64,000 nucleotides of DNA from Sipunculus nudus (Eukaryota; Annelida; Sipuncula; Golfingiida; Sipunculidae), in the NCBI GenBank assembly GCA_026874595.1, contig CM049310.1:29575558-29639557 (forward strand), in the 5' to 3' direction. This document shows, piece by piece, positions 1-11,470 of this stretch (the stretch's first letter is position 1; each line of letters begins with the position of its first letter). Both the position numbers and the translations under genes were made by a program. The notes beneath the pieces are model-generated. The model was given only the letters and a program-made list of their open reading frames with translations. It was not told the origin of the DNA and ran no database searches.

Positions 1-399
1 TAAAAATAACATATATACAGTAGAAGCCTATATTCAATATGATTCATACACAAATAAAATCAGGAATTTCGATGGTATTTTCCATAACTAATTTTGTTTA
101 AGGATCTTAAGCCGTCATTACAGTGTTGGTTTTGTTTTATTCAAAGACAACCAAATCAAACAGGGCACAATGTTTTCAAGACTAATACAGGCGAGGGTGA
201 GAATAAATCCAGTAACAATTTACATAAACGTCTATACGGAGGTGACACCCATGCACTTAATCATAATTTTGTTATTATGGATCACAGCTAAGTCGCTTGT
301 GTTATTAATTAGCCCAATAACAGGGCTGTTCATGTCCAATTACGACAACAGCAAGTGCTTCGTTGTGTAATAAGTTGCTTATTTGTGAATTGTAACCAG
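1..399. other. AT-rich intergenic DNA, no gene seen
   Basis: Only short chance open frames (65 and 66 codons, overlapping each other) are present. Neither has a recognisable domain or codon pattern. I see no repeats longer than a few bases. Confidence 0.6.
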
Positions 400-1435
400 T
401 GCATTCCCGGAGGACGAACAGAGGAGGCGGTTTAAACACTGCCGCAGCCAAGTTTCAGTCAGTAACAGCCCAGCCGAGTCCCTGCAGATCTTCAGTCCCT
501 TCACGCACAGAAGGAATTCCTGCAGGAACCTTTATTTCCTATTTTCCGCACAAAAGGAATAAATAACGTGTACCATTAAGGTCTATAAATATGTAGATCA
601 CTATCGAACGCTGGGGCAGAGGGGCCGGCATCAGCTTTGAGGCGTGGTAAATCGGAATTGACGTAGCTTAGATCGCCAATAAACTGAAGTTTTACAAGGC
701 TTTAACAGGATAAGTCGCCCCGGACCCGGGCCAATATTGACCTTTTAAGGCCGTCGATATGCAGCACGAGATTAGGCTCGTTTCTGCCAGTAACAGCAGT
801 GAATCCACAATCGCTGGCTGGCACGGTTGATTAGGCCCGGAGACATAGCGCGAGATTCACTCCGACAAAAGCTCAGTGAGAGATGCTATTTTGCCCGGTC
901 CATCTCCACGCCTGCCATATTAAAGCCCGGCCCGTGGGGGGTTATTAGGGCACAAATACATGAGTTGATAATCCGCCGTGTAACTGTAATGGAGCCACGA
1001 CATCCAATTTACAATGCATTTAATCCGAGGGGATTTGTACATTCCCTGATGCGGCCAGTCATCAAATTTAACCAGGCAAGCGGAAAACAAAGTTCACGTT
1101 ACCTCCCCGAGGCATGCGCCTTGGGATTACCGTGTGGAAACACTAACAATTATCACATCAAATTGTATTACTGCGCGGTGTGCGATCAACTTAACGTTAG
1201 TTACCGCCGACTGGGCCCGGCGTCAACCGACAGTGAGATGGGGCACCGGAGGCCAGCTGTTGGCGCCGACCGTCAGAGGTCGCCCGTGTCCCATGGGGGC
1301 GCATGAGCCATTATTGGTCTAAAAGCGTGTGCCATCTGAGACAATCAGTTGAACCAGCGCAGACGATACCGCCACATCGGGCACCACTCTGAAGTATCTG
1401 TGCTTCACTATGGCCGCCGGCGGCCATCCAAGCTA
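400..1435. promoter_or_regulatory. GC-richer non-coding island A (candidate conserved regulatory element)
   Basis: Seen: base composition changes sharply from the AT-rich flanks, there are no microsatellites, and CpG is common. A 159-codon open frame at 827-1306 has no recognisable domain and overlaps another open frame, so I do not call it a gene. Three copies of TAATCC or its complement GGATTA lie within 161 bp (969-974, 1021-1026, 1124-1129). TAATCC is the known core for K50 homeodomain proteins (Otx, Pitx, Gsc families). An 18-bp perfect palindrome, ATGGCCGCCGGCGGCCAT, closes the island at 1410-1427. Inference: this resembles an ancient non-coding regulatory element near a developmental gene. 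It could also be an exon-poor remnant of a transposon or an unrecognised non-coding RNA. Confidence 0.35.
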
Positions 1436-1940
1436 CTATGATGGCTGACATAGGATATCCCTGAGGTCAGCTGGAATGAGAGTTGAATAACAAAATCCTC
1501 CGTATAAACACAGGCAATCGAGGAAAAAATGGTTGATCTGGCTTAAAATTCTGCTCACAGGAATAAAATAGCACAGTAGGATAGGGGAACAGAACACATG
1601 CAAAAAAAAAAACCCAAAAAACATGAATATTTTAACCCATGGACCTAATGTTTTTTTAAATGCACCTTTAAGGCGTTCAGTTTTGGGACAGTGGTGATGC
1701 ACTGACATCCAACATTTGATCAAATGGTCTAGAGTGTCCATCTCTAAACATCCCTGTTGAAAAAACATTTTTTTCTGCGCTAGATCCACATTCTTACATG
1801 CAATTATAAAATGAATGTATTCAAACTGCTGAGTTAGTTTTAAAAAAGTGCATTGTTTGTATGTGTGATGGTGTAATGTATTTATTATAGTATATATAGG
1901 AAGCGGGCACGCCAAGGGGCAACTGAAGATTATGTAAACC
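1436..1940. other. Intergenic DNA, no gene seen
   Basis: A 159-codon minus-strand open frame covers 1436-1915. It is rich in Phe, Leu, Cys and His, encoded by T-rich runs and an A10 tract, and matches no family I recognise. I treat it as chance. Confidence 0.5.
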
Positions 1941-1951
1941 TATATATATAT

Positions 1952-1998
<47 letters not shown>
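1941..1998. repeat. (TA)n microsatellite
   Basis: About 58 bp of alternating TA with one AAA interruption near its middle. Confidence 0.95.
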
Positions 1999-2001
<3 letters not shown>

Positions 2002-2274
2002 GCATCCAGAACATATAGACTGGGCCTTTATATGATTAGCTGGTGCAAACTGCGACGTTACAGGCAACATTCAGAAAATTATATATATACTCAGTAATAT
2101 GGGGCTGAAAGTGTTAGAAATACTAAGCTTTTGATGAGACCTAGACTTTTTAGTCACAAGGGGTTTCATTGTGCATGGCTGGCATCACGACCAAGTCGAC
2201 AGTGCTAATAGATTTGCCAATAGCATTTGAACAAATCTCGTGTTTTTTTTGGTGCCAAGATAGATAGAAAAAAA

Positions 2275-2586
2275 ATTTCTTCAAGGAATTGGGTTCAGTT
2301 TATGCAAAATCTATGAAATTTTTTAGCATGTCTGTTCTGTGCTAATATAATGAGATTTAAATTACGTTTGCTCGATTTTAACCACTTCATTTACCGGCGT
2401 ACACTATCGGTACAATCGGTATACGCGTCTATTTCTTCAAGGAATTGGGTTCAGTTTATGCAAAATCTATGAAATTTTTTAGCATGTCTGTTCTGTGCTA
2501 ATATAATGAGATTTAAATTACGTTTGCTCGATTTTAACCACTTCATTTACCGGCGTACACTATCGGTACAATCGGTATACGCGTCT
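2275..2586 (+). repeat. Perfect 156-bp tandem duplication
   Basis: Copy 1 spans 2275-2430 and copy 2 spans 2431-2586. I compared them base by base and found no difference. The unit begins ATTTCTTCAAGG and ends TATACGCGTCT. It contains no gene; an 88-codon frame that begins inside copy 2 is chance. The identity means the duplication is very recent, polymorphic, or an assembly artefact. Confidence 0.92.
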
Positions 2587-2899
2587 AAAGCATTTACCAT
2601 GCACGTGAGGAGGTTCTTAGTAAAAACTATTCATCTAATACAACAAGACGACCAATATGTATACATTACAAACTACTTTGTGTATACAGAATCGGGGGTT
2701 TCAACAAGTATTCCTTTTTCATATATACATATATATATATGTATATGTAATTTCTTCCTGCTTCCGATGTAAAAAAAAATCGTGAAAAGTGGTGGTCGCA
2801 AGAACGGGAAAAGGGGAAATACACACTGTAATCAACTGAAATGTAAGGCATCACTATACAATAATTTTACTCATAAAACACACACACACATATTGCGTA

Positions 2900-3418
2900 C
2901 CATCTTCCGATCTGGCCCATCTTAAGATGGTAAACCGAATAACCGATATCACGGTTATCGGTTCAGATCCATCTTAAGATGGGTCAGGCCCAACAACAGA
3001 TCAACAATATTGGCACAGGCCTATCTCCCTATGGTCATTTACTGATATTGTTAACATTTTATATATATCTGTCATCTCAAAAATAAAATTTATATTTTAT
3101 ATAAATTTATATTGATTTAAATTTATTTAAATTAATGTACAAGGTACAGAACCTTGGCAGATTTTTGACATTACACTCATCAGCTACTTTCTCCATATAA
3201 TACAGTAACATATACAAATTATAGTACTCGGGGATAAAAAAATTAATCTTTTTTATTTTGTTTTAATTCAAAGCTGTAAGCATGCATCGGTATAGATCAT
3301 GATTGGATATTGGGTCTGACTCATCTTAAGATGGTTTGCCCATCTTAAGACGGGAGACACAATATCCGATCGGTTATTGGGTCAGTCTCATCTTGAGATG
3401 GGTCAGATCGGAAGATGG
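2900..3418. mobile_element. MITE-like element with terminal inverted repeats and internal palindromes
   Basis: The left end starts CCATCTTCCGATCTG and the right end is its reverse complement, CAGATCGGAAGATGG. The inverted match extends inward to about 30 bp with two or three differences. Inside, the 12-bp palindrome CATCTTAAGATG or a one-base variant occurs at 2918, 2970, 3322, 3341 and 3389. The middle is AT-rich and has no coding capacity, so the element is non-autonomous. CA dinucleotide repeats flank both sides, which suggests insertion into a CA microsatellite and hides any target duplication. Superfamily unknown. Confidence 0.7.
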
Positions 3419-3424
3419 CGCGCG

Positions 3425-3425
3425 A

Positions 3426-3457
<32 letters not shown>

Positions 3458-3538
3458 TATATATAGAAGATTTATACACAGATACAAACATACACACACA
3501 CACATATATATACATAGTATATATAGTATATATATAGT
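3425..3538. repeat. (CA)n/(TA)n compound microsatellite
   Basis: About 28 bp of alternating AC is followed by TA-rich sequence and a second short CA run. It abuts the right end of the MITE-like element. The open frames here (70 and 92 codons) are dinucleotide-repeat translations rich in Thr/His/Tyr or Cys/Val. Confidence 0.9.
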
Positions 3539-4899
3539 GTGTACATAATAATTTAAGGGTCGTGTGAAGTTATCTGTCATTTTATATACACCCTTACTAT
3601 AATAAAAGATGCAGAGGCCCATGTAGACACTCCGGTAATGCAATAAAATCACTGTGACATAAAACCGTAACTTGCGACGATGACACTTTTGTGACAGGAA
3701 ATTTGGTATTTTATTGGTTATTTATCCATAAGTGTGGTTTCCAGGGCTGTATGTTTTAGTCCATCGGGACAGCTTTATCACTGGTTTATTTTTGCTTTAA
3801 TTTTTTCCAGCAAATAATTTTATACTTCCTACTTCATGTATTCTTAAAAATAAATCCGTTATAGACCGTTTGAAACATCAGTAAAATAGTATCACGTTAC
3901 ACAACAACAACAACATTAAATAAACAAATAAATAATAATAATACCATGTTTTTCATTTTAGTGTGTTTAATATAATGAATTGGTGGTAATTTTGTAAATG
4001 TCAATCATCTGTATATGTGTTTTATATTAAGAACCAGAGCGCTATGCGTGTTGCATTATATCATGCTTGTCAAAACACACACGAAACTGAAACAATCTTA
4101 TTGAACAAAATTCAACCTATCATACACCACAGCACAAACATGTTTATTTTTCTAGTTCTGGATCAGTGAATAGGGAACTTAAAATATAAATATCTAGGGT
4201 CTGTTTTACAAGTAAATATTCAAATATAAAAAACTGGAGAAAAAAATTGATCAATATCTTAATAACAATATATTCAGTTTAAGATTCATTTCGATAACCG
4301 TGTAATAGGTTCTGTGTGCATTTATATATAATTTATTATATGCATTAATGCGTTATCTATATTAGCATCATGAATGGCTTTTATTTTATTTTGTAATGAT
4401 CATTTGAGAAATATACGCATTCAAATATATTAATATTAATTCATAAAAACTTAAGTCCTCAAGAACATTCTGGACTTAATCAAGAAAACAGTTTTTTTTA
4501 ATATATTCAAAGTTAAAACATAATAAGCATATATCAGTATCAGTAAAATAATATGGTATAATACATATCTGAAGTTATTTTGTTCAAAATACATAAAAAA
4601 TAAATATAATATTTCCAACATTTTTCGGCTGATATCCCGTTCAATGTGTCATGCGTTCCTGCAAATTGACTTCTGAAAGTCGCGTAATTCAGTTTAACAT
4701 ATTTTAAATATTTTTATATCATGCAATCCTGAGCTAGCGTTCCCAGCAGCTAGTTCAGACTTTAAAAAGTATTCTGTTCTTAATTGACTCCAAAGGACAG
4801 ATTGTTGACGTGAAAACAAAGAAAGCCACAAAGTGCCGTGCACTATTCTTATTGGGAACCTATTTTGTTATAAATAACAATTTCTGATGTAGCATATTC
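3539..4899. other. AT-rich intergenic DNA, no gene seen
   Basis: No open frame above 60 codons lies wholly inside this stretch, and I see no repeat beyond short A/T-rich runs and a brief AAC/AAT run near 3900-3945. Confidence 0.6.
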
Positions 4900-5540
4900 C
4901 AGCAATCGTTGACTGCCTGACTATTACGGCACGTCGATGTCACAGGAAGTCACGTGGCGACATGCTGGGAAAACTACGGGCTCACTGTGACTTTGTCCGG
5001 GACGACTTGACGAAGTGGCGCATTCCCACATTAAGAAAGCCCGCGTTTTGTGGGATAAATGGTCGAATCAGAGTGGCCGGAACTTCTCATAGTTCACTCA
5101 GCCATCTATGGCCGCCCTCCGCTCGTGCCGAAATGCGCCGATGTCGTGATTCCGGGCAATTTTCGCCCTATCGTAATTCCAGTCGATGGTATTGTTAGCA
5201 CCATGGCACTGGTCTCTTCATGCCAAGTACTTCCCCCATGATTCCAATTATTTCACATTAAGACGTGCGCTGCCTGGCCGGAAACCTGTTTAAACAAGCG
5301 GTTGTCTACAAAGTACGGCAAATCGGCGAAATAATGAATATGGAACAGGTCAGACGACCAACTGCACAGAACGTCGGCCAATGTCACACAAGCGGGATTG
5401 ATCCTGACTTTTTCTCACGGCTCAGCGGCGGCCATTTTCGATCCATAGACTTGCGCTCTTCCATCAACCACAGTCACAGAATAGCGTCTGTCACAATGGT
5501 TTTTCAAATTCAAATGTTAAATGCCCTATTACCAAGTTGA
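4900..5540. promoter_or_regulatory. GC-richer non-coding island B (candidate regulatory element)
   Basis: Like island A this stretch is CpG-containing, repeat-free and sharply bounded by AT-rich DNA. Short overlapping open frames (78, 60 and 91 codons) have no recognisable product. Near 5430 the sequence GGCGGCCATTTT resembles a YY1 site (core CCATNTT), and a related ATGGCCGCC occurs near 5107. Inference only: a regulatory element or CpG island. It could also be an unrecognised exon. Confidence 0.3.
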
Positions 5541-5794
5541 CCGATCTTTGTACTATAAATTACTATAAGTGCAGTTTTCTCGTTATTAATGTAACGTCTA
5601 CATAAGATTCCTGTCGTCGAAAATGACTCTAAATGTCAAAACGCACAAGAATATTAGGAGAGAGAGAGAGAGAGAGAGAGAGAGGAATCGATGAGATTTC
5701 GAATTAGGCACGGGTTAATTGGATTTTCATTATCTTAACACCTACAGAGGCAAATTCTTCACCCTATATATCAGCACACTCGATAACTATGAAA

Positions 5795-5833
<39 letters not shown>

Positions 5834-6149
5834 TGATATACAATTTAGTTGCCAGAGTCATTATTTTCTACTTAACGTAATGTCAACCCTGAATGTACAT
5901 GTTTAAAACGTAAATGACATTCTGATATAGCCAAGAAATTATGTTCCACTGAGGGAGACAAATGATGTTATTTGATTTATTTGGTTTGATTTAAGTTATG
6001 ATTTTCTTTAGTTTAAAGTTTTACACATGCCTGAATGTTAAACTGGTGTACACTATACTGGGTATATATCCGTATTCAAGCCGATCACAAATTCGTTTGG
6101 TTTTCTAAATTTCAGATCACAGAGTATACTCATTAATGAATAACAAAAC
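5541..6149. other. AT-rich intergenic DNA with GA and CT microsatellites
   Basis: A (GA)n run at 5658-5684 and a (TC)n run at 5795-5818 followed by TA repeats to 5833 are separated by about 110 bp. The two runs are complementary and could pair in single strands. No gene seen. Confidence 0.7.
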
Positions 6150-6177
6150 AACAACAACAATAATAATAATAATGATG

Positions 6178-6213
<36 letters not shown>
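6150..6213. repeat. (TAA)n microsatellite
   Basis: AAC units grade into about 20 TAA units with two ATG interruptions. The leucine-run open frame on the minus strand here is its translation. Confidence 0.93.
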
Positions 6214-6214
<1 letters not shown>

Positions 6215-7378
6215 ATGTATATAGTGATAGGAATGATATTTTATTACATTCACTAAATAAGTAAACATTAATTTTACATTTTAAACCTTGTCTGTGGTGA
6301 CATATGCTAGTATATTTACAAGTTTTAATGAATATGCTTTACTTAGAAAATGCGGAGATGAAATCATTTAAGGCATTCTTTTATGTTTTTAATTTCTTTC
6401 TTGCCAGAAAAGTATAAGCTTATATTGTCTGTTTTTCATATGACACTCTTTCCTAAATCGAAGCATATATATTTGAATATAGTTTCACTATCATTCATAT
6501 TTATCATTTATTATTAGATGCCTAAAGCGTTCCCAATGATGTTCATTAGTATTATAGCAGTACATCTGTATATATATTTATATATTACTCTTTACACCTA
6601 GCTCTATTCAGTAGATGTAAAAAGGCTGAGTGTTTTAGCTGATTCAATATATTCACGTAAAAGTCTTTGTTAGACTGCTGAAAAATTAAAGGGAGAAATA
6701 TCCAAAATATATGTATTTTACTTCTATTAAATATATGAAATTTTCAGCTGTGGTATCTGTTCTCTTTGGAGGTTTTATCCAGTGAGGCTATAATTTATAC
6801 TTGAATGGTACACAAACAGTTGGATTTGAAAAAGAAGGAAGCGACTGATGACTCAGCGGCGGCTGATTGGTGGATTACAACAGAGCATTTGATCAGGTCT
6901 TCCGGCAGTTGTGTGGGTTTTTTTTAAGAGCAGGCCCGGGAAGCAATCAAAGTAAAACGCAGTATTTTGTCTATTTTACAATATATAAGAATATTATAAC
7001 TCTGCATTTCAGTTCTGTCTATAACAAATAACTACACATACTGGGTATATTTATGTAATAAGTAACTTTCGATACAGTTTAGAAATATATTAAATAAAAA
7101 GTTATCTTTGTTCATTATAAATATAAGTAAATAATTAAAAATGAGAAACTTATGCTCGTATAATCAATTAGCAAATGCACCCGCATAATTGTAAAGTCTC
7201 ATAGCGACTGTTAGACCTACCGGCGACGTAACAAAAAGTTTGAAATCAAAATGCATATGATATTCCTTTGTTGTATATTGAATGCCAAATCCATACATGT
7301 TCAGATTTTATTCATTGCTTATACTTTATCTATATCTTGTTACAAGATTAAAGGACAAATACTTTACTATACAATACT

Positions 7379-7381
<3 letters not shown>
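6214..7381. other. AT-rich intergenic DNA, no gene seen
   Basis: No supportable coding region. A short GC-richer patch at about 6840-6960 (ACTCAGCGGCGGCTGATTGG and following) is flanked by AT-rich sequence and may be a small conserved block, but nothing more can be said. Confidence 0.55.

Positions 7382-7418
<37 letters not shown>
7382..7418. repeat. (TA)n microsatellite
   Basis: Uninterrupted TA dinucleotides, followed by a T10 run. Confidence 0.95.
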
Positions 7419-7424
<6 letters not shown>

Positions 7425-7875
7425 GTTTTTTTTTTGCAAGACTAATATTGAATTAAATAATCAAATTTCGTCTACGTGGTTATATGAAAATATTATAAAC
7501 ATTACGCCAATTACCAGTATAGATGTGAAAAACCTATAAATTTGACTTCCATACTCCATTTTTCTTACATACCATGAACCTAATGAATATAATTTTAGAA
7601 AATTGCTTAATATGGATGAAATGTTTCAGATAGTTCAATTAGCAGCCTACATTTTTCATGCTTTCAAGAAAAGACTAATGTTTTTGGTGTATAATGCCAC
7701 ATCACAATAATCATGTACCGTTTAACAGAAATTCATATATATGCTCACTATTTTATAAGATATATTTAAGAAGCTTGTTATTTAAATGTTTTGAAATCAT
7801 TTATTTATTATTTCTTTACTTATTTAATTATTTGACGTTCCTTCATATTTTTGAGTACTATTGATGTATTATTCT
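7419..7875. other. AT-rich intergenic DNA, no gene seen
   Basis: Short open frames only, and no recognisable motif. Confidence 0.55.
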
Positions 7876-7935
7876 TGTAGGAACTTTGGGCCTGAGGCCT
7901 TTTTCTTGAATAAAACACTTGTTCTGTTCTGTTCC
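7876..7935 (+). mobile_element. Possible 3' tail of a degraded non-LTR retrotransposon
   Basis: A short patch reading GAACTTTGGGCCTGAGGCCT is followed by TTGAATAAAA and then a CTGTT pentamer run. A polyadenylation-like signal followed by a terminal short tandem repeat is a common end for non-LTR elements. No reverse transcriptase sequence is visible upstream, so this is a weak call. It could equally be the 3' end of a non-coding transcript. Confidence 0.25.
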
Positions 7936-8161
7936 ATTTTTCTTTTATGATTTTAAATATAATGAGTGAGCGAATTAACTGTGACCAACCTGCACTGGAT
8001 TCTTCCTAAAAAAATGGATATAGTGGAGTGTGTAAAATATACCTGGAAATAATCAGATCAATTTATAAGGACATTATAAGTGCGAAAAAATTCTCAGACC
8101 TTTTGATATCATTTAGTATAGAATTATTACAGTAAAAGCATTTTAGTGTACTTGTCTTTTG

Positions 8162-8283
8162 ATATATGTTTATATATATAAATACATATATATATATATA
8201 TATATATTTATATATGTATATATCATATAACTGTACATATACATTTATGTATATGTATATATATATATATATATATTTATTAT
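8162..8283. repeat. Imperfect (TA)n microsatellite
   Basis: TA-dominated sequence interrupted by AAATAC, TTTATATATG and a CTGTACATATACATT block. It can fold on itself. Confidence 0.9.
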
Positions 8284-8289
8284 ATACAG

Positions 8290-8640
8290 TTTCCTATACC
8301 CCCAGGGGACAAATTGGATTGTAACACAGCGGGAGATATATGCGGAGAATGTTTATGTATATTTGTCACCATTATATTCAACTATGACAGTAGTTACATT
8401 GTAAATTGCTGTGTTGTTCACACGTCATGGAAATATGATGGATGCAGCTGTTGACACGCCGGGTGGACACGTATACACTGACCCGTAATAACCAAATGAG
8501 CCCTGTCATTGCTGAACTTTGACCTCTGAATAATTTATGAACTATAACTCAAATAACACGTCGGAGAAGCGGAAGGTTTGACTTATTGGCCACTTGCATG
8601 CCCCATGCAGGTTCCTGAACTGTCCAGCTGTCTTTCATCA
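8290..8640. promoter_or_regulatory. GC-richer non-coding island C (candidate regulatory element)
   Basis: The island begins just after a TA repeat and is free of microsatellites. It carries CCCCCAGGGGAC, a TGACCTCTGAA motif reminiscent of a nuclear-receptor half site, and AATTTATGAACT with a TTTATG homeodomain-type core. No open frame covers it convincingly. The regulatory role is inference from composition and motifs. Confidence 0.25.
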
Positions 8641-8976
8641 CCTTATTTCACCGTCCGTTTCTTCATTCACGTGTAAAGAAAATTTGAATAATATTCAATT
8701 ATACATTATTAAAAGACCGTTTAGTGTGACCCTGAGGTTTCATACTATACGCTTTAATAGATTCTTTCCAAATTATATAGGCTATATCATTAATGCTGAC
8801 TGAAATGGACTGTTGGATTTCTTTATCATTCACATTTTAAATACACGGTATATATTTGCCCTCGGCCATGCATAAAGGGCCAACGTGTCAAATATTTTAG
8901 AACAACCACACTTTCGTGGACATTCCCATATAAATTTGACTGTGAATATTTGGTTAATAAAGACTGGAAGAAACTT

Positions 8977-8979
<3 letters not shown>

Positions 8980-9062
<83 letters not shown>
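8980..9062. repeat. (TA)n microsatellite
   Basis: About 41 perfect TA units, the longest pure dinucleotide run in the window. Confidence 0.97.
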
Positions 9063-9064
<2 letters not shown>

Positions 9065-9192
9065 CCTACAAGGTGTACTAAAAAATACGAATGGTTAAGA
9101 ACATATTTGTCATTTAATTATTAAAAGTGAATATTTTAATAAATACGATAAATGGCACTTTAATATAAACTATTATAACTATTATTTAACAT

Positions 9193-9222
9193 TTTAATAA
9201 TAATAATAATAATAATAATAAT

Positions 9223-9263
<41 letters not shown>
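9193..9263. repeat. (TAA)n microsatellite
   Basis: About 23 TAA units with one TATTAA interruption. Confidence 0.95.
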
Positions 9264-9264
<1 letters not shown>

Positions 9265-11197
9265 GTGAAAGGATAGATTACATTATTATAATAAAACTGA
9301 ATAACTTAATATTATTAAAATTATAAATCATATAGAGTTGGATAGCGAAGGAGACTTTTGGCATTAAATACATCAGTATTTTCCCAGAAGAACATTTCTT
9401 TTTATTTTGTGTGTTTATGTTACATGCGAACTATTTATAGTTTTGAACAAACAGGCTGCATGCATGGTGACAGAGACGTTTTTACTTTTCTGGTACTATG
9501 TGTAACACAATGATTTATGAGACCCGAAAAGAGACAAATTCCTCAAACATAATTTAAAATGCAGCCTGCCCACATACAGAAAGAAATCACTACTTACTTT
9601 TTCCCAGAAAGGAATATGAGTGCCTCATAAAACTTTCCTAATATTTTAGGACTGTCTTGGGAATGTGTATTAATATGTTCTATATATAACATATCTGCTG
9701 AAGATACAGGAAATCCCAGACTATATATATCTTTCTAAAATATTTGTAAGGCAATCCATACTTATCATTTTGATGCGAGTTATGATTTTAAAGAATATAT
9801 TAGTTTTTGAATGTACACGTATAAATATCACGTTTTAGTTTTCACCGAGTTTTAATATATGACAATAATTATAATAAAATATTTAAGAGATGAATTGTTT
9901 ATAAGGATAATGTTGAAAATGGAACACAATAAGATTTAGAAAGATCGGAGTAAAGTTAAAATACAAACATTTATTAACAAATTCAAATAATTTTAAAATA
10001 TAAAGATTTTAAGCAAAAATCATAAGTTTTCAAATACCATGCAGAGGTTAAGAGAATATTCTTTATTTTCAAAAAATATAACTATAGTCGGAAATAAAAG
10101 TTTTGTATCATGACAGGAATAAATCCAGGAATGACAATTGATCGTGTTCTTTAATCAAATAATAATAGATGCCGGAGAAGCAGGCTTTGATGCTATTAAA
10201 TTTCAGCGCTAAAACCAGAAAAAAAACTCATTAAAATACCTTCAATGTGTATTTAACAAGTCTTATATAGTTGTTCGTCGACGGTGTTTAAGGTACAACA
10301 ACAAAAGTAGATAATCAGTTTTTAATTTTTATTTTGACCACAACATTCAGCTGATCTGCATGATATGTGTTTTAAACCAATGAATAAATAATAATTCACC
10401 GTTTTTAAATAAAAAAATTAAGTTTGCTTTTACATACAAATATATATCAGTTCACTGGACACAATTTACTAAACAAATATAAGTCACGTGCATGCAAATA
10501 TATATGCGTTTGCATGTACCACCTTCCTGAAGCAAATACACTTATACTCATGTCAGTTCACTCCAGTATTATTTATACTCATATATTTGCATGACAAAGT
10601 ATACTTACATAAGTCAATTTACGTTTAGGTAGGTATATATATATGTGTGCTCACAGTACATATATACCTATAGATATATAAGTCATTGCTATATATATGG
10701 CAAGCTTCTGTAAGGATGTTCCTCATTCTCTTAGTTTATTCAAATATGTAGCGATAATTGCAGTGACAATATAGATTGTTTTAAAGATATTCCGATTCTT
10801 CGTTCCTTTAGTGGATTTATGATAGAGGGGATTTCCAGGCATGCATGCCGTTATAGGTTGTTACAGCACCGCTACAGACAGAGATGAAATCCGACTTAAT
10901 AATTGATATTTTTAATGTTGAAATCAGTGCTTATATTTCAATAATATCTTGAGATGACGATATGTTTTTGCATATATGCTACTTAGACCTGTATGTGAAT
11001 TTGCACATGAACTGAACATTTTATTTTTGTATGAATCTGTTAAACTGATTTTCAAGGCGAAGGACACAATAGAGTGTTTACGACATATGACATTTGTTTG
11101 AATTGCATGGAAGTTTCTATTTATACCCAAGGGTTTATTAGAATATATGTGTGTTTATATAACAAGGTGCATTTATCAGTGAAGGTTGCACATGTAT

Positions 11198-11198
<1 letters not shown>
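9264..11198. other. AT-rich intergenic DNA, no gene seen
   Basis: Only a 68-codon minus-strand frame at 10,924-11,130, without recognisable features. Two octamer motifs lie here: ATGCAAAT at 10,492-10,499 and its complement ATTTGCAT at 10,585-10,592. Confidence 0.55.

Positions 11199-11246
<48 letters not shown>
11199..11246. repeat. (TA)n microsatellite
   Basis: Pure TA run of about 24 units. Confidence 0.95.
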
Positions 11247-11249
<3 letters not shown>

Positions 11250-11384
11250 TGTAATATTGTATTGATTTTTCATCTCATGTTATATTTTTGTAAAAATATT
11301 GATTTCTCGCTCAGCGGGGGGAAATAAAGGTTTACACAACAACAGCATCATGTAAGTTCAGAGTTGGTTTCATGTGGCCTGATG

Positions 11385-11470
11385 CATTTTAATGCGAATG
11401 CAAACGCTATGTTAGTTTCCCAAATGCAAATGCTTTGTCAGTCATTGCATTTGAATGCAAATGCCTAATT
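11385..11470. promoter_or_regulatory. ATGCAAAT (octamer) cluster
   Basis: Perfect ATGCAAAT occurs at 11,424-11,431 and 11,455-11,462. Near-copies surround it (GCGAATGCAAACGC just upstream and TGCATTTGAATGC between). ATGCAAAT is the classical POU-domain (Oct) binding site. The whole patch also looks like a degenerate short tandem repeat of an AATGCAAATGC unit, so the spacing may reflect slippage rather than selection. Confidence 0.4.

Noticed and set aside
827-1306. 159-codon open frame in island A
   Set aside because: No domain, no family resemblance, overlapping alternative frame, and a GC-rich context where stop codons are rarer.
1436-1915. 159-codon minus-strand open frame
   Set aside because: Low-complexity Phe/Leu/His/Cys composition driven by T-rich DNA and homopolymers; no recognisable domain.
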